Of a stretch of DNA of 64,000 nt, positions 17,369 through 26,803 are shown one piece after another. The position numbers were made by a program, and so were the translations under genes. Positions within the stretch are counted from its first letter, which is position 1. Every line of letters begins with the position of its first letter. Source of the DNA: Chryseobacterium gleum (lineage in GTDB: Bacteria; Bacteroidota; Bacteroidia; UBA10329); NCBI GenBank assembly GCA_945903645.1, contig CAMDOM010000014.1, positions 1 to 64,000 of the forward strand. Reading direction: 5' to 3'. Below the pieces are notes generated by a model. The model was not told where the DNA came from. It searched no databases and saw nothing but the letters and a program-made list of their open reading frames with translations.

Positions 17369-19309
17369 ATGGTATCATTGAATCAAATTTCGGTGCAATT
17401 CAACGGGGAATTCCTGTTTAACGGCATCTCGTTTTTAGTTAATCCTCGCGATAGGATTGGCTTAGTAGGCAAGAACGGTGCGGGTAAATCCACCATGCTG
17501 AAAATTATTGCAGGCAAACAAAATCCTGAATCGGGCAATGTGACTCGGCCACAGGGCGTCACCATTGGCTATTTGTCGCAAGATATAAAACCCGCCAAGG
17601 GTAAAACTGTATTTGACGAATGCTATTCGGCACTAGCAGAGTTGAAGCATTTGGAAGAGCGCGTTGATTTTTATGGCAACGAATTGGCCACGCGCACCGA
17701 CTATGAAAGCGATGCTTACATGGAGGTGATTGAAAAGTTTAACGACTGCAACGAGCGGTTTTCGCTTTTGGGTGGTCACACAGCCGATGCCGAAGTGGAA
17801 AAAGTACTTATGGGTCTTGGATTTTTGCGCACCGACTTGGGCCGACCAATCGAAGAGTTTAGTGGAGGCTGGCAAATGCGCGTTGAATTGGCAAAAATTC
17901 TTGTGCAACGCCCAGACGTGTTGCTTTTGGACGAACCGACAAACCACTTGGACATTCTTTCCATCGAATGGTTGGAGACTTTTTTGAAGGAACACAAAGG
18001 CTCGGTAATTCTGGTATCACACGATAGGGCATTTCTAGACAACATTACCAATAGAACCATCGAAATTACCCTTGGCCGCATAAACGATTATAAGGTGCCG
18101 TACTCGCGCTATGTGGAGCAACGGGCCGAGAGACGTGCCTTGCAGATGGCATCTTTCGAAAACCAACAAAAGATGATAGCCGACACCGAGCGGTTTATTG
18201 AGCGATTTAGAGCAAAAGCCTCAAAAGCAACGCAGGTGCAAAGTCGCATTAAGCAGTTGGACAAAGTGGATAGATTGGAAGTAGAGGAGGAGGATAATGC
18301 TTCGCTACGGTTCAGATTTCCCCCTGCACCTCGTGCTGGAAAAGTGGTGGTGAATGCCGTAGGAATTTCCAAAAGCTATGGCGAGAAAAAGATTTTGGAC
18401 CGCATTGACCTTATGCTTGACAGGGGCGATAAGGTGGCTTTCTTGGGTAAGAATGGAGAGGGAAAAACCACATTTGCCAAAATAATTGTAGGGCAAAACA
18501 GCTATGATTCTGGAAAGCTGGAGCAAGTACACAACGTGTCGTTGGGATATTATGCCCAGGATCAAGCCGAAACATTAGACCCTGAGCGCACTGTTTTCGA
18601 AACGCTGGATGATGTGGCAGCTGGAGAGGTGCGCAAGCGCGTGCGCGATATTCTTGGGTCGTTTCTTTTTAGTGGAGAAAGCGTAGATAAGAAAGTGAAG
18701 GTGCTTTCGGGTGGCGAGCGTGCTCGCTTGGCTATGGCTAAACTATTGCTCGAACCGCGCAACCTTTTGGTGTTGGACGAACCGACTAATCACTTGGATA
18801 TGCGCTCAAAGGACATTCTTAAACAAGCGCTGATGAAATATGATGGCGCGATGATAATTGTGTCGCACGACAGGGATTTTTTGAAAGGACTTACGGATAA
18901 GGTGTATGAGTTTAAGGACAAGCAGATTAAAGAACACATTGGCGATGTGTATGAGTTTTTGCGCAAGGCCAACATCCAATCGCTCGACCAGCTGAGTGTG
19001 GTGAAAAAACCCGAACCAGTAGTCCAAGCAGCTCCAAAAAAGGAGGAGGTGAACCAACACGAGCGTAAGGAACTAGAGAAAAAACAGAAGAACCTCACCC
19101 GAACGTCCGAACGATTGGAAGGAGAAATAGCAGTGGTGGAAAAGCAAATTGCCGACCTGGACGAGGTGATGCTCGACCCCATTCTTTCGCGCGAGGCGAT
19201 GAAGGAAGGCGATATTTTTGAACGCTACAAAATCAAGCAAGCCGAGTTGGAAGAAAAAATGAAGACTTGGGAAGCCACTCAAGCCGAATTGGAAGCCCTT
19301 GGCCTTTAG
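17369..19309 (+). CDS. ABC-F family ATPase
   Basis: Two ATPase domains: GKNGAGKST/SGGWQMRVELAK/LLLDEPTNHLD and GKNGEGKTT/SGGERARLAMAK/LVLDEPTNHLD; start revised to MVSLNQISVQF. Confidence 0.95.
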   Translation: MVSLNQISVQFNGEFLFNGISFLVNPRDRIGLVGKNGAGKSTMLKIIAGKQNPESGNVTRPQGVTIGYLSQDIKPAKGKTVFDECYSALAELKHLEERVDFYGNELATRTDYESDAYMEVIEKFNDCNERFSLLGGHTADAEVEKVLMGLGFLRTDLGRPIEEFSGGWQMRVELAKILVQRPDVLLLDEPTNHLDILSIEWLETFLKEHKGSVILVSHDRAFLDNITNRTIEITLGRINDYKVPYSRYVEQRAERRALQMASFENQQKMIADTERFIERFRAKASKATQVQSRIKQLDKVDRLEVEEEDNASLRFRFPPAPRAGKVVVNAVGISKSYGEKKILDRIDLMLDRGDKVAFLGKNGEGKTTFAKIIVGQNSYDSGKLEQVHNVSLGYYAQDQAETLDPERTVFETLDDVAAGEVRKRVRDILGSFLFSGESVDKKVKVLSGGERARLAMAKLLLEPRNLLVLDEPTNHLDMRSKDILKQALMKYDGAMIIVSHDRDFLKGLTDKVYEFKDKQIKEHIGDVYEFLRKANIQSLDQLSVVKKPEPVVQAAPKKEEVNQHERKELEKKQKNLTRTSERLEGEIAVVEKQIADLDEVMLDPILSREAMKEGDIFERYKIKQAELEEKMKTWEATQAELEALGL

Positions 19310-19350
19310 GGTTAACATAGCTGCAAAGCGCGGGGATTTACCGTGTCATA

Positions 19351-19941
19351 TTGATGGTTGAAATAACCCACCAGCCTAGCTACTCCCGTGTGCAACTGCT
19401 GCTGCGGATGGCGGTTGGTCCAGTTTATATCATGATGCCCCATGGATTGGTGTTGTTGCCGTTGGCATTGATTAGCATTGTGCTTATGCCCGTGGCATGG
19501 GGTTCTATCTTAATTTTAGGCACATACCCTAAGGCGCTCTTCGATTTCGAATCGAACCTATTGCGCTGGCAAATGCGGGTCAATGCGCGTTTATTGAACC
19601 TTGTCGATGGTTATCCTGCTTTTGGGCTGTATGCAATGGACCCTTTAGTACAGGTTGAAATTCCTTATCCCGCCAAGCTAGGGCGCATGCATCTGGTGGT
19701 GAAATTGCTGCTTGGTTGGGCCTATTGCGGCATTCCTCATGCAGTGGTTTTGTTTATTAGAACGCTGCTGGGCTTTATGCTCATGGTGCTAGCGTTTGTT
19801 ACGGTGCTATTGGCGGGCAGTTACCCCAAAGCATGGCATAGCTATGGCGCAGATTCTATGCAGCATTTGCTTCGGGTGAGGCTGTATATGGGAGGAATGA
19901 CGGATGATTATCCTAGTTTCTTGAAGAAGAATAGAATGTAA
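19351..19941 (+). CDS. DUF4389-like membrane protein
   Basis: Two repeated units with TM segments: ...RVQLLLRMAVGPVYIMMPHGLVL...GSILILGTYPKALFDFE and ...LVVKLLLGWAYCGIPHAVVLFIRTLLGFML...GSYPKAWHSYG. Confidence 0.65.
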   Translation: MMVEITHQPSYSRVQLLLRMAVGPVYIMMPHGLVLLPLALISIVLMPVAWGSILILGTYPKALFDFESNLLRWQMRVNARLLNLVDGYPAFGLYAMDPLVQVEIPYPAKLGRMHLVVKLLLGWAYCGIPHAVVLFIRTLLGFMLMVLAFVTVLLAGSYPKAWHSYGADSMQHLLRVRLYMGGMTDDYPSFLKKNRM

Positions 19942-19995
19942 GTAGGCGTTCATCTTAAGCACATAAATTTCAGCACATCTTTCTTCGTTTTCCCG

Positions 19996-20003
19996 TAGGT
20001 TTG
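19996..20003 (+). promoter_or_regulatory. Bacteroidota-type -7 element TAGGTTTG
   Basis: TAnnTTTG match 23 nt upstream of the 20026 start; -33 element not clear. Confidence 0.35.
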
Positions 20004-20025
20004 AACTTCAATTGAAGCTTCAACT

Positions 20026-22257
20026 ATGAAATCCACTTTTACCGCCCTTTTTTTCTCCATAATAATGCTGCCAGTGATGGCTGCTGATGGCGATACCACT
20101 CGTGTGCGTGCCCACGATAGTCGAGACATTACCTGGTATAGCGCCTATGACGATTGGGGTGTTTTTCCGCCATCGGGAACGGAATACAGAAAAGTGCTGA
20201 TGCATTTTACCATTGGGTGTGCTAGCACAGGTTGCAGCGATTGGGATTATACCATTCAACTCGACCTACGCCATCGCACGGGAATGACGGACAGCACCTT
20301 GCAGCAAGCGCCAAATTTTACGGTAGATGGGGCTCAAGTTGCAACCGTTAGTTACACTGCAGAACCTACATACACCACAGTGTGGAACGGCACCGACACC
20401 GATACCCTTTGGTCCGATACCCTCCAAATTGTTGTTTTTAGCGATGCCGAAAATCCATTTGCGCCAACTGATACTCTATTCGTGTATCCTGCCAATGTGA
20501 CTTATGATGTGTTTGACAGTGAAGGAAATGTAATATCCACTGGAACATTCGTACAAGAAGGGGAACTAACCCTTGCTTTAACAGATATCTATACGGTATT
20601 TGAGGTGATTGACGACTACGAACTGGGGCGCTCCATTACTCCATACGGTGGATATATGGAGGCTGGACAAAGTGGATTTAACAACAACTGGACCCATGTT
20701 TACACCTACGATGTAACTGAATATCAGCATATGTTGCACGATTCCGTGGAGTTTCGCGCATTTTATGGCGGATGGAGTAGCGGTTTTGCTGTAACCCTCG
20801 ATTTCGAATTAATTGAAGGAACACCTCCCATGGATGTGCTTAAGGTGAGCAGAATTTACGACAGCGGTCCAAATGGATTCAGCTATCCCAACCTGTCCAC
20901 ATTTGAGGCCAATAGCGTTCCTGCTAAAAACATCGCATTGATGGAAGAAACCGTTGGTGCCATTGGAAGAATGTTCGTTACTGGGCATCAGCAAGCTGGC
21001 GAATTTACTCCTGGAGTAGATTACACTTTGCGTGTAAACGGCACCAACACAGGTCAGCAAGAGATTTGGAAAGACGATTGCGGTATGAATGCCATATATC
21101 CACAAGCGGGCACGTGGCCTGTTGACCGTGCCAATTGGTGCCCCGGTGAAGCGGTGCGCATTTTCAATCATAATGTTTCGCAATACATCAATCCAGGAGA
21201 AGTGAATACGGTGAATGTCGATTTTTCCTCCTTCAATGCGAGCCAAGGCGCTTCCTACATCATGGAGCTGCAAGTGATAGAACATGCAGCGCCCAATTTT
21301 GAAGTGGATGCCGAGATAATAGACATCATCACTCCTTCAATAAAGGACGTTCACAAGCGTAGTAACCCTATGTGTGGCAGTGCGCGAATCGTAATTCGCA
21401 ATACTGGAAGTACCGCGCTCACCTCGCTTACCATTACCTACGGATTGGTGGGCGGAACCTCCCAAACCTATGAATGGACAGGCAATCTTGGTTTCTTGAA
21501 AAGCCAAGAAGTGGAATTGCCTGTTTTACAAACGTGGAGTGGGGGATTCAGGGAATTTTACGCTACCGTTTCCAATCCGAATGGTGGCCAAGATGAATAT
21601 GCTGCCAACGACACCTACACCAGCACCTTCGAAGCTCCAGATGTAGTTACCGACACAGAGGCCATTATCCTTTGGGTGCAGAGCAATAACTACGGCAACC
21701 GTATTAAGTATTACGTGTATGACGATGCTGGAAATGAGGTGTATTCCAGAACTAGCCTCGCTTCAAATACTCTATATAAGGACACTGTTTATTTGGCCAA
21801 TGGATGCTACCGTTTTCACCTCACTACGTTGGATGAATATGGATTGCAATGGTCGTTCTACCCAGAGCAGGGAAGTGGCTATGCGCGTATTCGCAAAGTT
21901 GGTTCCACGGCCATATTTAAGAATTTCAACTCAAATTTTGGTTCCGAAATATCGTATTGGTTCACCATGGGCGCACCGTTGGGAATTGTAGAAACTGCGG
22001 TGGATTCCCAATTTGAAGTGTATCCTAATCCATCGCAAGCAGGAGGACGGATGCACGTAGATTTAACCTTGAATCAAAAGGAGAACGTGACCTTACAAGT
22101 GATGGATATGGCAGGCAGAATGGTGTGGAGCAAAAATTTCACGGATGTTGAGGCCATCAACCAAGAAATTTCGCTCAATGGCCTTGGTGCGGGAATGTAT
22201 GTGATGCACGCATTGACCAACCAAGGAAGGATGAGCAAGAGAATTGTGGTGCAGTAA
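20026..22257 (+). CDS. Secreted PNGase-F-like protein with T9SS type A sorting domain
   Basis: Signal peptide; ITWYSAYDDWGVFPPSGTEYRKVLMHFTIGCASTGCSDWDYT; C-terminal VYPNPSQAGGRMHVDL...GMYVMHALTNQGRMSKRIVVQ. Confidence 0.85.
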   Translation: MKSTFTALFFSIIMLPVMAADGDTTRVRAHDSRDITWYSAYDDWGVFPPSGTEYRKVLMHFTIGCASTGCSDWDYTIQLDLRHRTGMTDSTLQQAPNFTVDGAQVATVSYTAEPTYTTVWNGTDTDTLWSDTLQIVVFSDAENPFAPTDTLFVYPANVTYDVFDSEGNVISTGTFVQEGELTLALTDIYTVFEVIDDYELGRSITPYGGYMEAGQSGFNNNWTHVYTYDVTEYQHMLHDSVEFRAFYGGWSSGFAVTLDFELIEGTPPMDVLKVSRIYDSGPNGFSYPNLSTFEANSVPAKNIALMEETVGAIGRMFVTGHQQAGEFTPGVDYTLRVNGTNTGQQEIWKDDCGMNAIYPQAGTWPVDRANWCPGEAVRIFNHNVSQYINPGEVNTVNVDFSSFNASQGASYIMELQVIEHAAPNFEVDAEIIDIITPSIKDVHKRSNPMCGSARIVIRNTGSTALTSLTITYGLVGGTSQTYEWTGNLGFLKSQEVELPVLQTWSGGFREFYATVSNPNGGQDEYAANDTYTSTFEAPDVVTDTEAIILWVQSNNYGNRIKYYVYDDAGNEVYSRTSLASNTLYKDTVYLANGCYRFHLTTLDEYGLQWSFYPEQGSGYARIRKVGSTAIFKNFNSNFGSEISYWFTMGAPLGIVETAVDSQFEVYPNPSQAGGRMHVDLTLNQKENVTLQVMDMAGRMVWSKNFTDVEAINQEISLNGLGAGMYVMHALTNQGRMSKRIVVQ

Positions 22258-22293
22258 ACCGCCTATGCATTCCATTGCAGTAAATTCGCACCT

Positions 22294-24015
22294 ATGTTGC
22301 TAGCCACATTTTTTTCGGTTTGGGGGTTGCCATTGTTTTCATTGGCTGCGCTTGCTGTGTCCTACGGCTTGCTCACTTCCAGATTGAATCGCCTGAGGCT
22401 AAAAGACCAATTGGAACTTGAAAAAATGGAGGCCGAGCGGCTTAAACACTTGGATAAAGTGCGCTCCGATTTCTTTTCGAATGTGACCCACGAATTTCGA
22501 ACACCGCTTACACTGATTTTGGGCCATTTGGAACAAGTGATTCCCAAAGTGGAAGACGAACGGACTAGGCGCGAATTGCGCATTGTGCAACGTAATGCCA
22601 AGCAGTTGGGCAAGCTCATCAACCAACTTTTGGATATTGCCAAAATAGAGGCAGACCGCATGGACATTAACTTCAAGCATGGCAACATTGTGGTGTTCTT
22701 GAAAGACGTGGTCAGTTCATTTAAGTCGATGTCTGACGCCAAAAAAGTGGCGTTAGTGTTTGTTGCAGAGGAAGACATCATCGACATGAGTTTCGACCCT
22801 GATAAGGTGGAACTTATATTCTACAACCTGTTATCAAATGCCTTCAATTTCACAGAGAATGGCGAGGTGAGTTTGCGCATTAGCCGCACAATGCGCAACG
22901 GAATGCCCCATGTGAAACTCGCGGTGCAAGACACAGGCATTGGCATAGTAGAGGAGCAAATCCCATTGGTTTTCGATCGGTTCTATCAGTCCGAAAGCGG
23001 CAGATGGCGCAAGAATAAAGGCACAGGCATTGGCCTATCTTTGGTAAAAGAACTGGTAGAACTGCACCATGGCCACATCGAGTTGAAAAGTATTTCGGGC
23101 GTGGGCACCGAGATTACCATTATACTGCCCTTGGTTCAAAACATAGTGGCTGAATCAAATGGTTCGCGCATTGCTTCTCTAGATCAGGTCGATCCAGAAT
23201 TGGAAATGGATACCGCTACTGCAGAGAGCCCAAATACGTTATCGGAACATGAGTTGGATGCCCAAAACATTATTCTGGTTGTGGAAGACAATGATGACAT
23301 CCGTAAGTTTGTGGCGCTTACCTTAGGCATCGACTACCGGGTTTTTGAAGCCAACAATGGAACATCTGGGCTCGAAATGGCCAAAGAATTGGTGCCCGAC
23401 CTTATAGTAAGCGACATTATGATGCCGGGTATGGATGGATATCAGCTCACCAAAGCCCTAAAAAAGCATGAACAGACCAGCCATATCCCCGTAATTCTGC
23501 TAACGGCAAAAGCTGGCGAGGATAGCAAAATTGAAGGACTGCTAACAGGGGCTGATGCCTACATAGCCAAGCCATTTAGCGGCAAGGAGCTCCATGCCCA
23601 GATTAAAAATTTGATAACCGTTAGGCAGCAATTGAAGCAGAAATACTCGCGCCAAATGCTGATGCGCCCCAACGAAGTGATTGAACCTTCGATGGAAGAA
23701 AAATTCCTGTTGCGGGTGCGTGGAATTGTAGAAAAACACATGGGCAACGAGCATTTCAGCATTGAAGAGCTGGCGCAAGAAGTGGGGTTAAGCAGAGCCC
23801 AAGTGCATCGCAAGCTCATTGCCCTCACGGGGCATTCGGCCAGCAGATACGTGCGCAATTTCCGATTAGAATACGCCATGGATTTGCTAAAGAAAAATGT
23901 GGGCACCGTTTCCGAAATAGCCTATCGCGTTGGGTTTAGCAGCCCAGCATACTTCACCAAGTGTTTCACCGAAGATTTTGGCATGGCACCCAGTCAAGTG
24001 AAAAAAGAACATTAA
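22294..24015 (+). CDS. Hybrid histidine kinase / response regulator / AraC-type HTH protein with minimal N-terminus
   Basis: SDFFSNVTHEFRTPLTLILGH (HisKA), GTGIGLSLVKELVELHHG (HATPase), VVEDNDDIRKFV...SDIMMPGMDGYQL (REC), AraC HTH at the C-terminus. Confidence 0.92.
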   Translation: MLLATFFSVWGLPLFSLAALAVSYGLLTSRLNRLRLKDQLELEKMEAERLKHLDKVRSDFFSNVTHEFRTPLTLILGHLEQVIPKVEDERTRRELRIVQRNAKQLGKLINQLLDIAKIEADRMDINFKHGNIVVFLKDVVSSFKSMSDAKKVALVFVAEEDIIDMSFDPDKVELIFYNLLSNAFNFTENGEVSLRISRTMRNGMPHVKLAVQDTGIGIVEEQIPLVFDRFYQSESGRWRKNKGTGIGLSLVKELVELHHGHIELKSISGVGTEITIILPLVQNIVAESNGSRIASLDQVDPELEMDTATAESPNTLSEHELDAQNIILVVEDNDDIRKFVALTLGIDYRVFEANNGTSGLEMAKELVPDLIVSDIMMPGMDGYQLTKALKKHEQTSHIPVILLTAKAGEDSKIEGLLTGADAYIAKPFSGKELHAQIKNLITVRQQLKQKYSRQMLMRPNEVIEPSMEEKFLLRVRGIVEKHMGNEHFSIEELAQEVGLSRAQVHRKLIALTGHSASRYVRNFRLEYAMDLLKKNVGTVSEIAYRVGFSSPAYFTKCFTEDFGMAPSQVKKEH

Positions 24016-24047
24016 CCCAATTTCGATTCTTTCCATCTCCGTCATTT

Positions 24048-25277
24048 ATGAGTTTCAGTAAAGCAATTAACGCAAGTGCAGAGGCCAGTATATTATCAAA
24101 GCGCGCACTTTTCTTACTCATTTCAGTTTTCTCAATCCTATTGCTCATCACCATTCCGTGGTTGGTGGTGGTAATTGCCCTCACCATGCTGTGGTATGGC
24201 ATTATTGGATGGAGCTATAAAACCGCCCCTGCCGTTTGGTTGGGCAATAGATTGAGTGCAGGAGCGCTGTGGTTAGGCAAGCGCATCTTGCGCGATGAGC
24301 GCGACAGCCCCTACTTGTTTTCGTATTTCGGCATTGGCATTATTGCTCCGGTGCTGTTCTTTGGGTCGTATTATGTGCAAGTCACGTATTTGGATGCGAA
24401 TGTGAGCTGGGGCTGGAAAAACTGGCTGGCCGCACTTGCCTATAACCTGCTGAACTACGGGCCTTATTTCGCCTTCTTCTCACAGGTGGCCACGATGATT
24501 CATAAGGAAGGGCATTCGGCTAAGGGCATTTTCAAAGGGCCGTTTACCATCTTCAATAATTTGCATGGCAATTTCCTTGCATTCTTTTATGGGCATGTGC
24601 CACAGGGCTATCCCATGGGCCACATGCGCATTCACCACAAACACGACAACGCGCCTGAAGATGTGACCTCCACTGTGTATTACGACCGTTCGCACGCCTC
24701 GCGGTTCCTCATTTATTTGTTTGAGTTCTCTCTATTTTGGAGCGGCATATCGGTGGCGGCCTACCATTTCCGTAAGGGAAAGATGAAGGAGTTTGGCAAG
24801 ATGGCGCTGGGCATGGTGGCGTTTTATGGGGTGATAGCTGCAGTGATGTGCATCAACTTCTGGTTCGGAGTGGCGTATTTGGTCATTCCGCATCTGTCGT
24901 GCATCTTTTTGTTGGCGGCCATCAACTACACGTGGCACGCTTGGACCGACACCACAGAACCCAAGAATATCTACAAGAACAGCATCACCCTTTTGGAAGG
25001 ACAATACAACGTTTATAACGAAGATTTTCATGTGGAGCACCATAAGCGCCCGCAAACGCATTGGCGCGAATATCCCATCAACTATGCAAAGCACATTGAG
25101 GAATACAAGTCCAACCGCGCGGTTATTTTTAAGGACACGCAGGCGTTTGAAGTGTTCTTCCTCATCCTGTTCAGCGACTATGAGAAGATGGCCGATAAGT
25201 TTGTGGACCTCAATGGCGATATGACCCGCGAGGATATCATCGCCCTACTGAAACATCGCTTGCAGCCCGTTTATTGA
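24048..25277 (+). CDS. Fatty-acid desaturase/hydroxylase-like membrane enzyme
   Basis: His boxes HKEGH, HMRIHHKHD, HVEHHKRP with multiple TM segments; start revised to MSFSKAI. Confidence 0.75.
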   Translation: MSFSKAINASAEASILSKRALFLLISVFSILLLITIPWLVVVIALTMLWYGIIGWSYKTAPAVWLGNRLSAGALWLGKRILRDERDSPYLFSYFGIGIIAPVLFFGSYYVQVTYLDANVSWGWKNWLAALAYNLLNYGPYFAFFSQVATMIHKEGHSAKGIFKGPFTIFNNLHGNFLAFFYGHVPQGYPMGHMRIHHKHDNAPEDVTSTVYYDRSHASRFLIYLFEFSLFWSGISVAAYHFRKGKMKEFGKMALGMVAFYGVIAAVMCINFWFGVAYLVIPHLSCIFLLAAINYTWHAWTDTTEPKNIYKNSITLLEGQYNVYNEDFHVEHHKRPQTHWREYPINYAKHIEEYKSNRAVIFKDTQAFEVFFLILFSDYEKMADKFVDLNGDMTREDIIALLKHRLQPVY

Positions 25278-25329
25278 ATACGTATCTGATAATTCTGACC
25301 AAGCAATTTCCCTTTCCTATCTCCGAAGT

Positions 25330-25545
25330 ATGGATTCTATAACGATAGACATATTGGACAGCCGGGCCATGCAGTTTCTATAAGGGCTGCAGGAACTGAA
25401 GCTTATCAGAGTGAATGATGAACCATCGGCCAAAGTGAAGGCATATCTCAAAAAGATGCGCAAACAGGCTGATGAGGTCCCAAGCGCAGAGGAGATTGCT
25501 GCTTTGGTGGAGGAAGTGCGCGTAGAGCGTCATGCGAAAAAGTAA
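25330..25545 (+). pseudogene. Antitoxin-like ORF interrupted by an in-frame TAA
   Basis: ATG GAT TCT ATA ACG ... CAG TTT CTA TAA GGG CTG CAG GAA CTG AAG... reads MDSITIDILDSRAMQFL*GLQELKLIRVNDEPSAKVKAYLKKMRKQADEVPSAEEIAALVEEVRVERHAKK. Confidence 0.6.
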
Positions 25546-25681
25546 GACCGTTCGGGTTGTAGTTGACACCAATCTCTGGGTCAGTTTTCTCATCTCGGGA
25601 CTAGCCCCACAACTAGACGAACTGCTTTTTGATGGAAGAGTTAAAGTGCTTTTCGGCAAACGCCATTTTATAAAAAGGTAG
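25532..25681 (+). pseudogene. Truncated PIN-domain toxin
   Basis: ATG inside the antitoxin end: MRKSKTVRVVVDTNLWVSFLISGLAPQLDELLFDGRVKVLFGKRHFIKR*; PIN N-terminus VVDTNLWVSFL present, rest missing. Confidence 0.65.
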
Positions 25682-25705
25682 AGGCGCGATGCATCGCGTC
25701 TCTAC
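25678..25705. repeat. Near-perfect palindromic repeat GTAGAGGCGCGATGCATCGCGTCTCTAC (REP-like)
   Basis: 14-nt arms with a single G/T imperfection, at the PIN truncation point between convergent genes. Confidence 0.7.
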
Positions 25706-26386
25706 TCAAAAACGAAGCGTGAGTTGCACCCCAACACCTGCGCCCGAATGTAAATTTGCCCTCGAAAAACGCTGAGTTCCTATCAGCACAGGATTCAGTT
25801 GGGCACTTCCTGGAGCCATATCTTCGGCACGTCTGCGGTATTTGAGTTGAGCAGACCACAATCCACCTCCTATGGCTAGAAATGGTATACCCGATGCAGC
25901 AGCAACAATGCCACCCCATAAGTACAAACCTCTTTGCTCGCTATCCAAATTTTTATCTGCATTTACACCCATCAGAACTCCTCCACCAGCCACAAGCACA
26001 CTTCCTGCTGATAACAAACCGACAGATGCGTTCTTTTTGCTTGTGGCTATATCCCTATTTTGCTTATAGGTATGTCCCCATTCATAGCGGTCTTTGGTTG
26101 CTGGTGCTGAGGTAATTGATGTAGGTTGCTGGGCTGGTGCAGCACTCGTTGCCAATTTCGGCTCGCGGGTCATTTTGGTTATTTCATCGTATTCAAAAAC
26201 GAATAGACTTCCATCAGCGGTTTGAATTTTGACGGCCGTTCCGGGTACTTGCTCTATAATAATGCCCTTGATGATGCTACCATTTTTGAGATACACCAAA
26301 TCAATAAGGTCAGACTGTGCCAAAGAAATAAATGGAGTGGCAATAAAAAGTAGTACAACGATTAGAAGGTAGAAGGAATGATTCAT
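25706..26386 (-). CDS. Hypothetical exported/membrane protein
   Basis: Signal-like N-terminus MNHSFYLLIVVLLFIATPFISLAQS, LKNGSIIKGIIIEQVPGTAVKIQTADGSLFVFEYDEITKMTRE, central TM segments. Confidence 0.6.
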   Translation of the reverse strand: MNHSFYLLIVVLLFIATPFISLAQSDLIDLVYLKNGSIIKGIIIEQVPGTAVKIQTADGSLFVFEYDEITKMTREPKLATSAAPAQQPTSITSAPATKDRYEWGHTYKQNRDIATSKKNASVGLLSAGSVLVAGGGVLMGVNADKNLDSEQRGLYLWGGIVAAASGIPFLAIGGGLWSAQLKYRRRAEDMAPGSAQLNPVLIGTQRFSRANLHSGAGVGVQLTLRF

Positions 26387-26666
26387 TGGGTTTAGGGGGT
26401 TTTAATTTGATTTATTTGGTTATAATTTTTAGGCCTCGGCTATTATGACTAAAGAATCTAGAGCCGCGTTCGAAAATTCGTGAGTATCGTGGCTCCTCAT
26501 GAACCGCTGATACGGTGTCTCTTTCAACATTTAGGCAGCCTAAGTAGCGACATATAGTGGACAAAAAACAAAATGAGCGGGAGAAGAAGAAATAATTTCT
26601 CTCTAAAGTAGAATACTACACCACCCATCTTGGTTCCACAAACTTTTGTTCCTTTGCAGCGCGCCA

Positions 26667-26720
26667 ATGAACACCTTGCATCATCCTCATCATGCCCATA
26701 TCCCGAAGACATTCGGATAG
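26667..26720 (+). CDS. His-rich leader peptide MNTLHHPHHAHIPKTFG
   Basis: ATG AAC ACC TTG CAT CAT CCT CAT CAT GCC CAT ATC CCG AAG ACA TTC GGA TAG: five His in seven codons, 83 nt upstream of hisG. Confidence 0.85.
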   Translation: MNTLHHPHHAHIPKTFG

Positions 26721-26788
26721 CGGTCGATGCCCAGATGCCAGCAGCACCTTGGTTTGAGAGCCCTACCGAACTCCGGTGGGGTTTTTTT
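26699..26788 (+). promoter_or_regulatory. his operon transcription attenuator (leader hairpin, antiterminator, terminator)
   Basis: Hairpin TATC(C)CGAA-GACA-TTCGGATA 26699-26719; antiterminator TTCGG(A)TAG(C)GG 26712-26723 pairs with CCCTACCGAA 26761-26770; terminator CCCTACCG-AACTC-CGGTGGGG 26761-26781 plus T7. Confidence 0.85.
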
Positions 26789-26803
26789 GTTTAATCCATT
26801 ACC

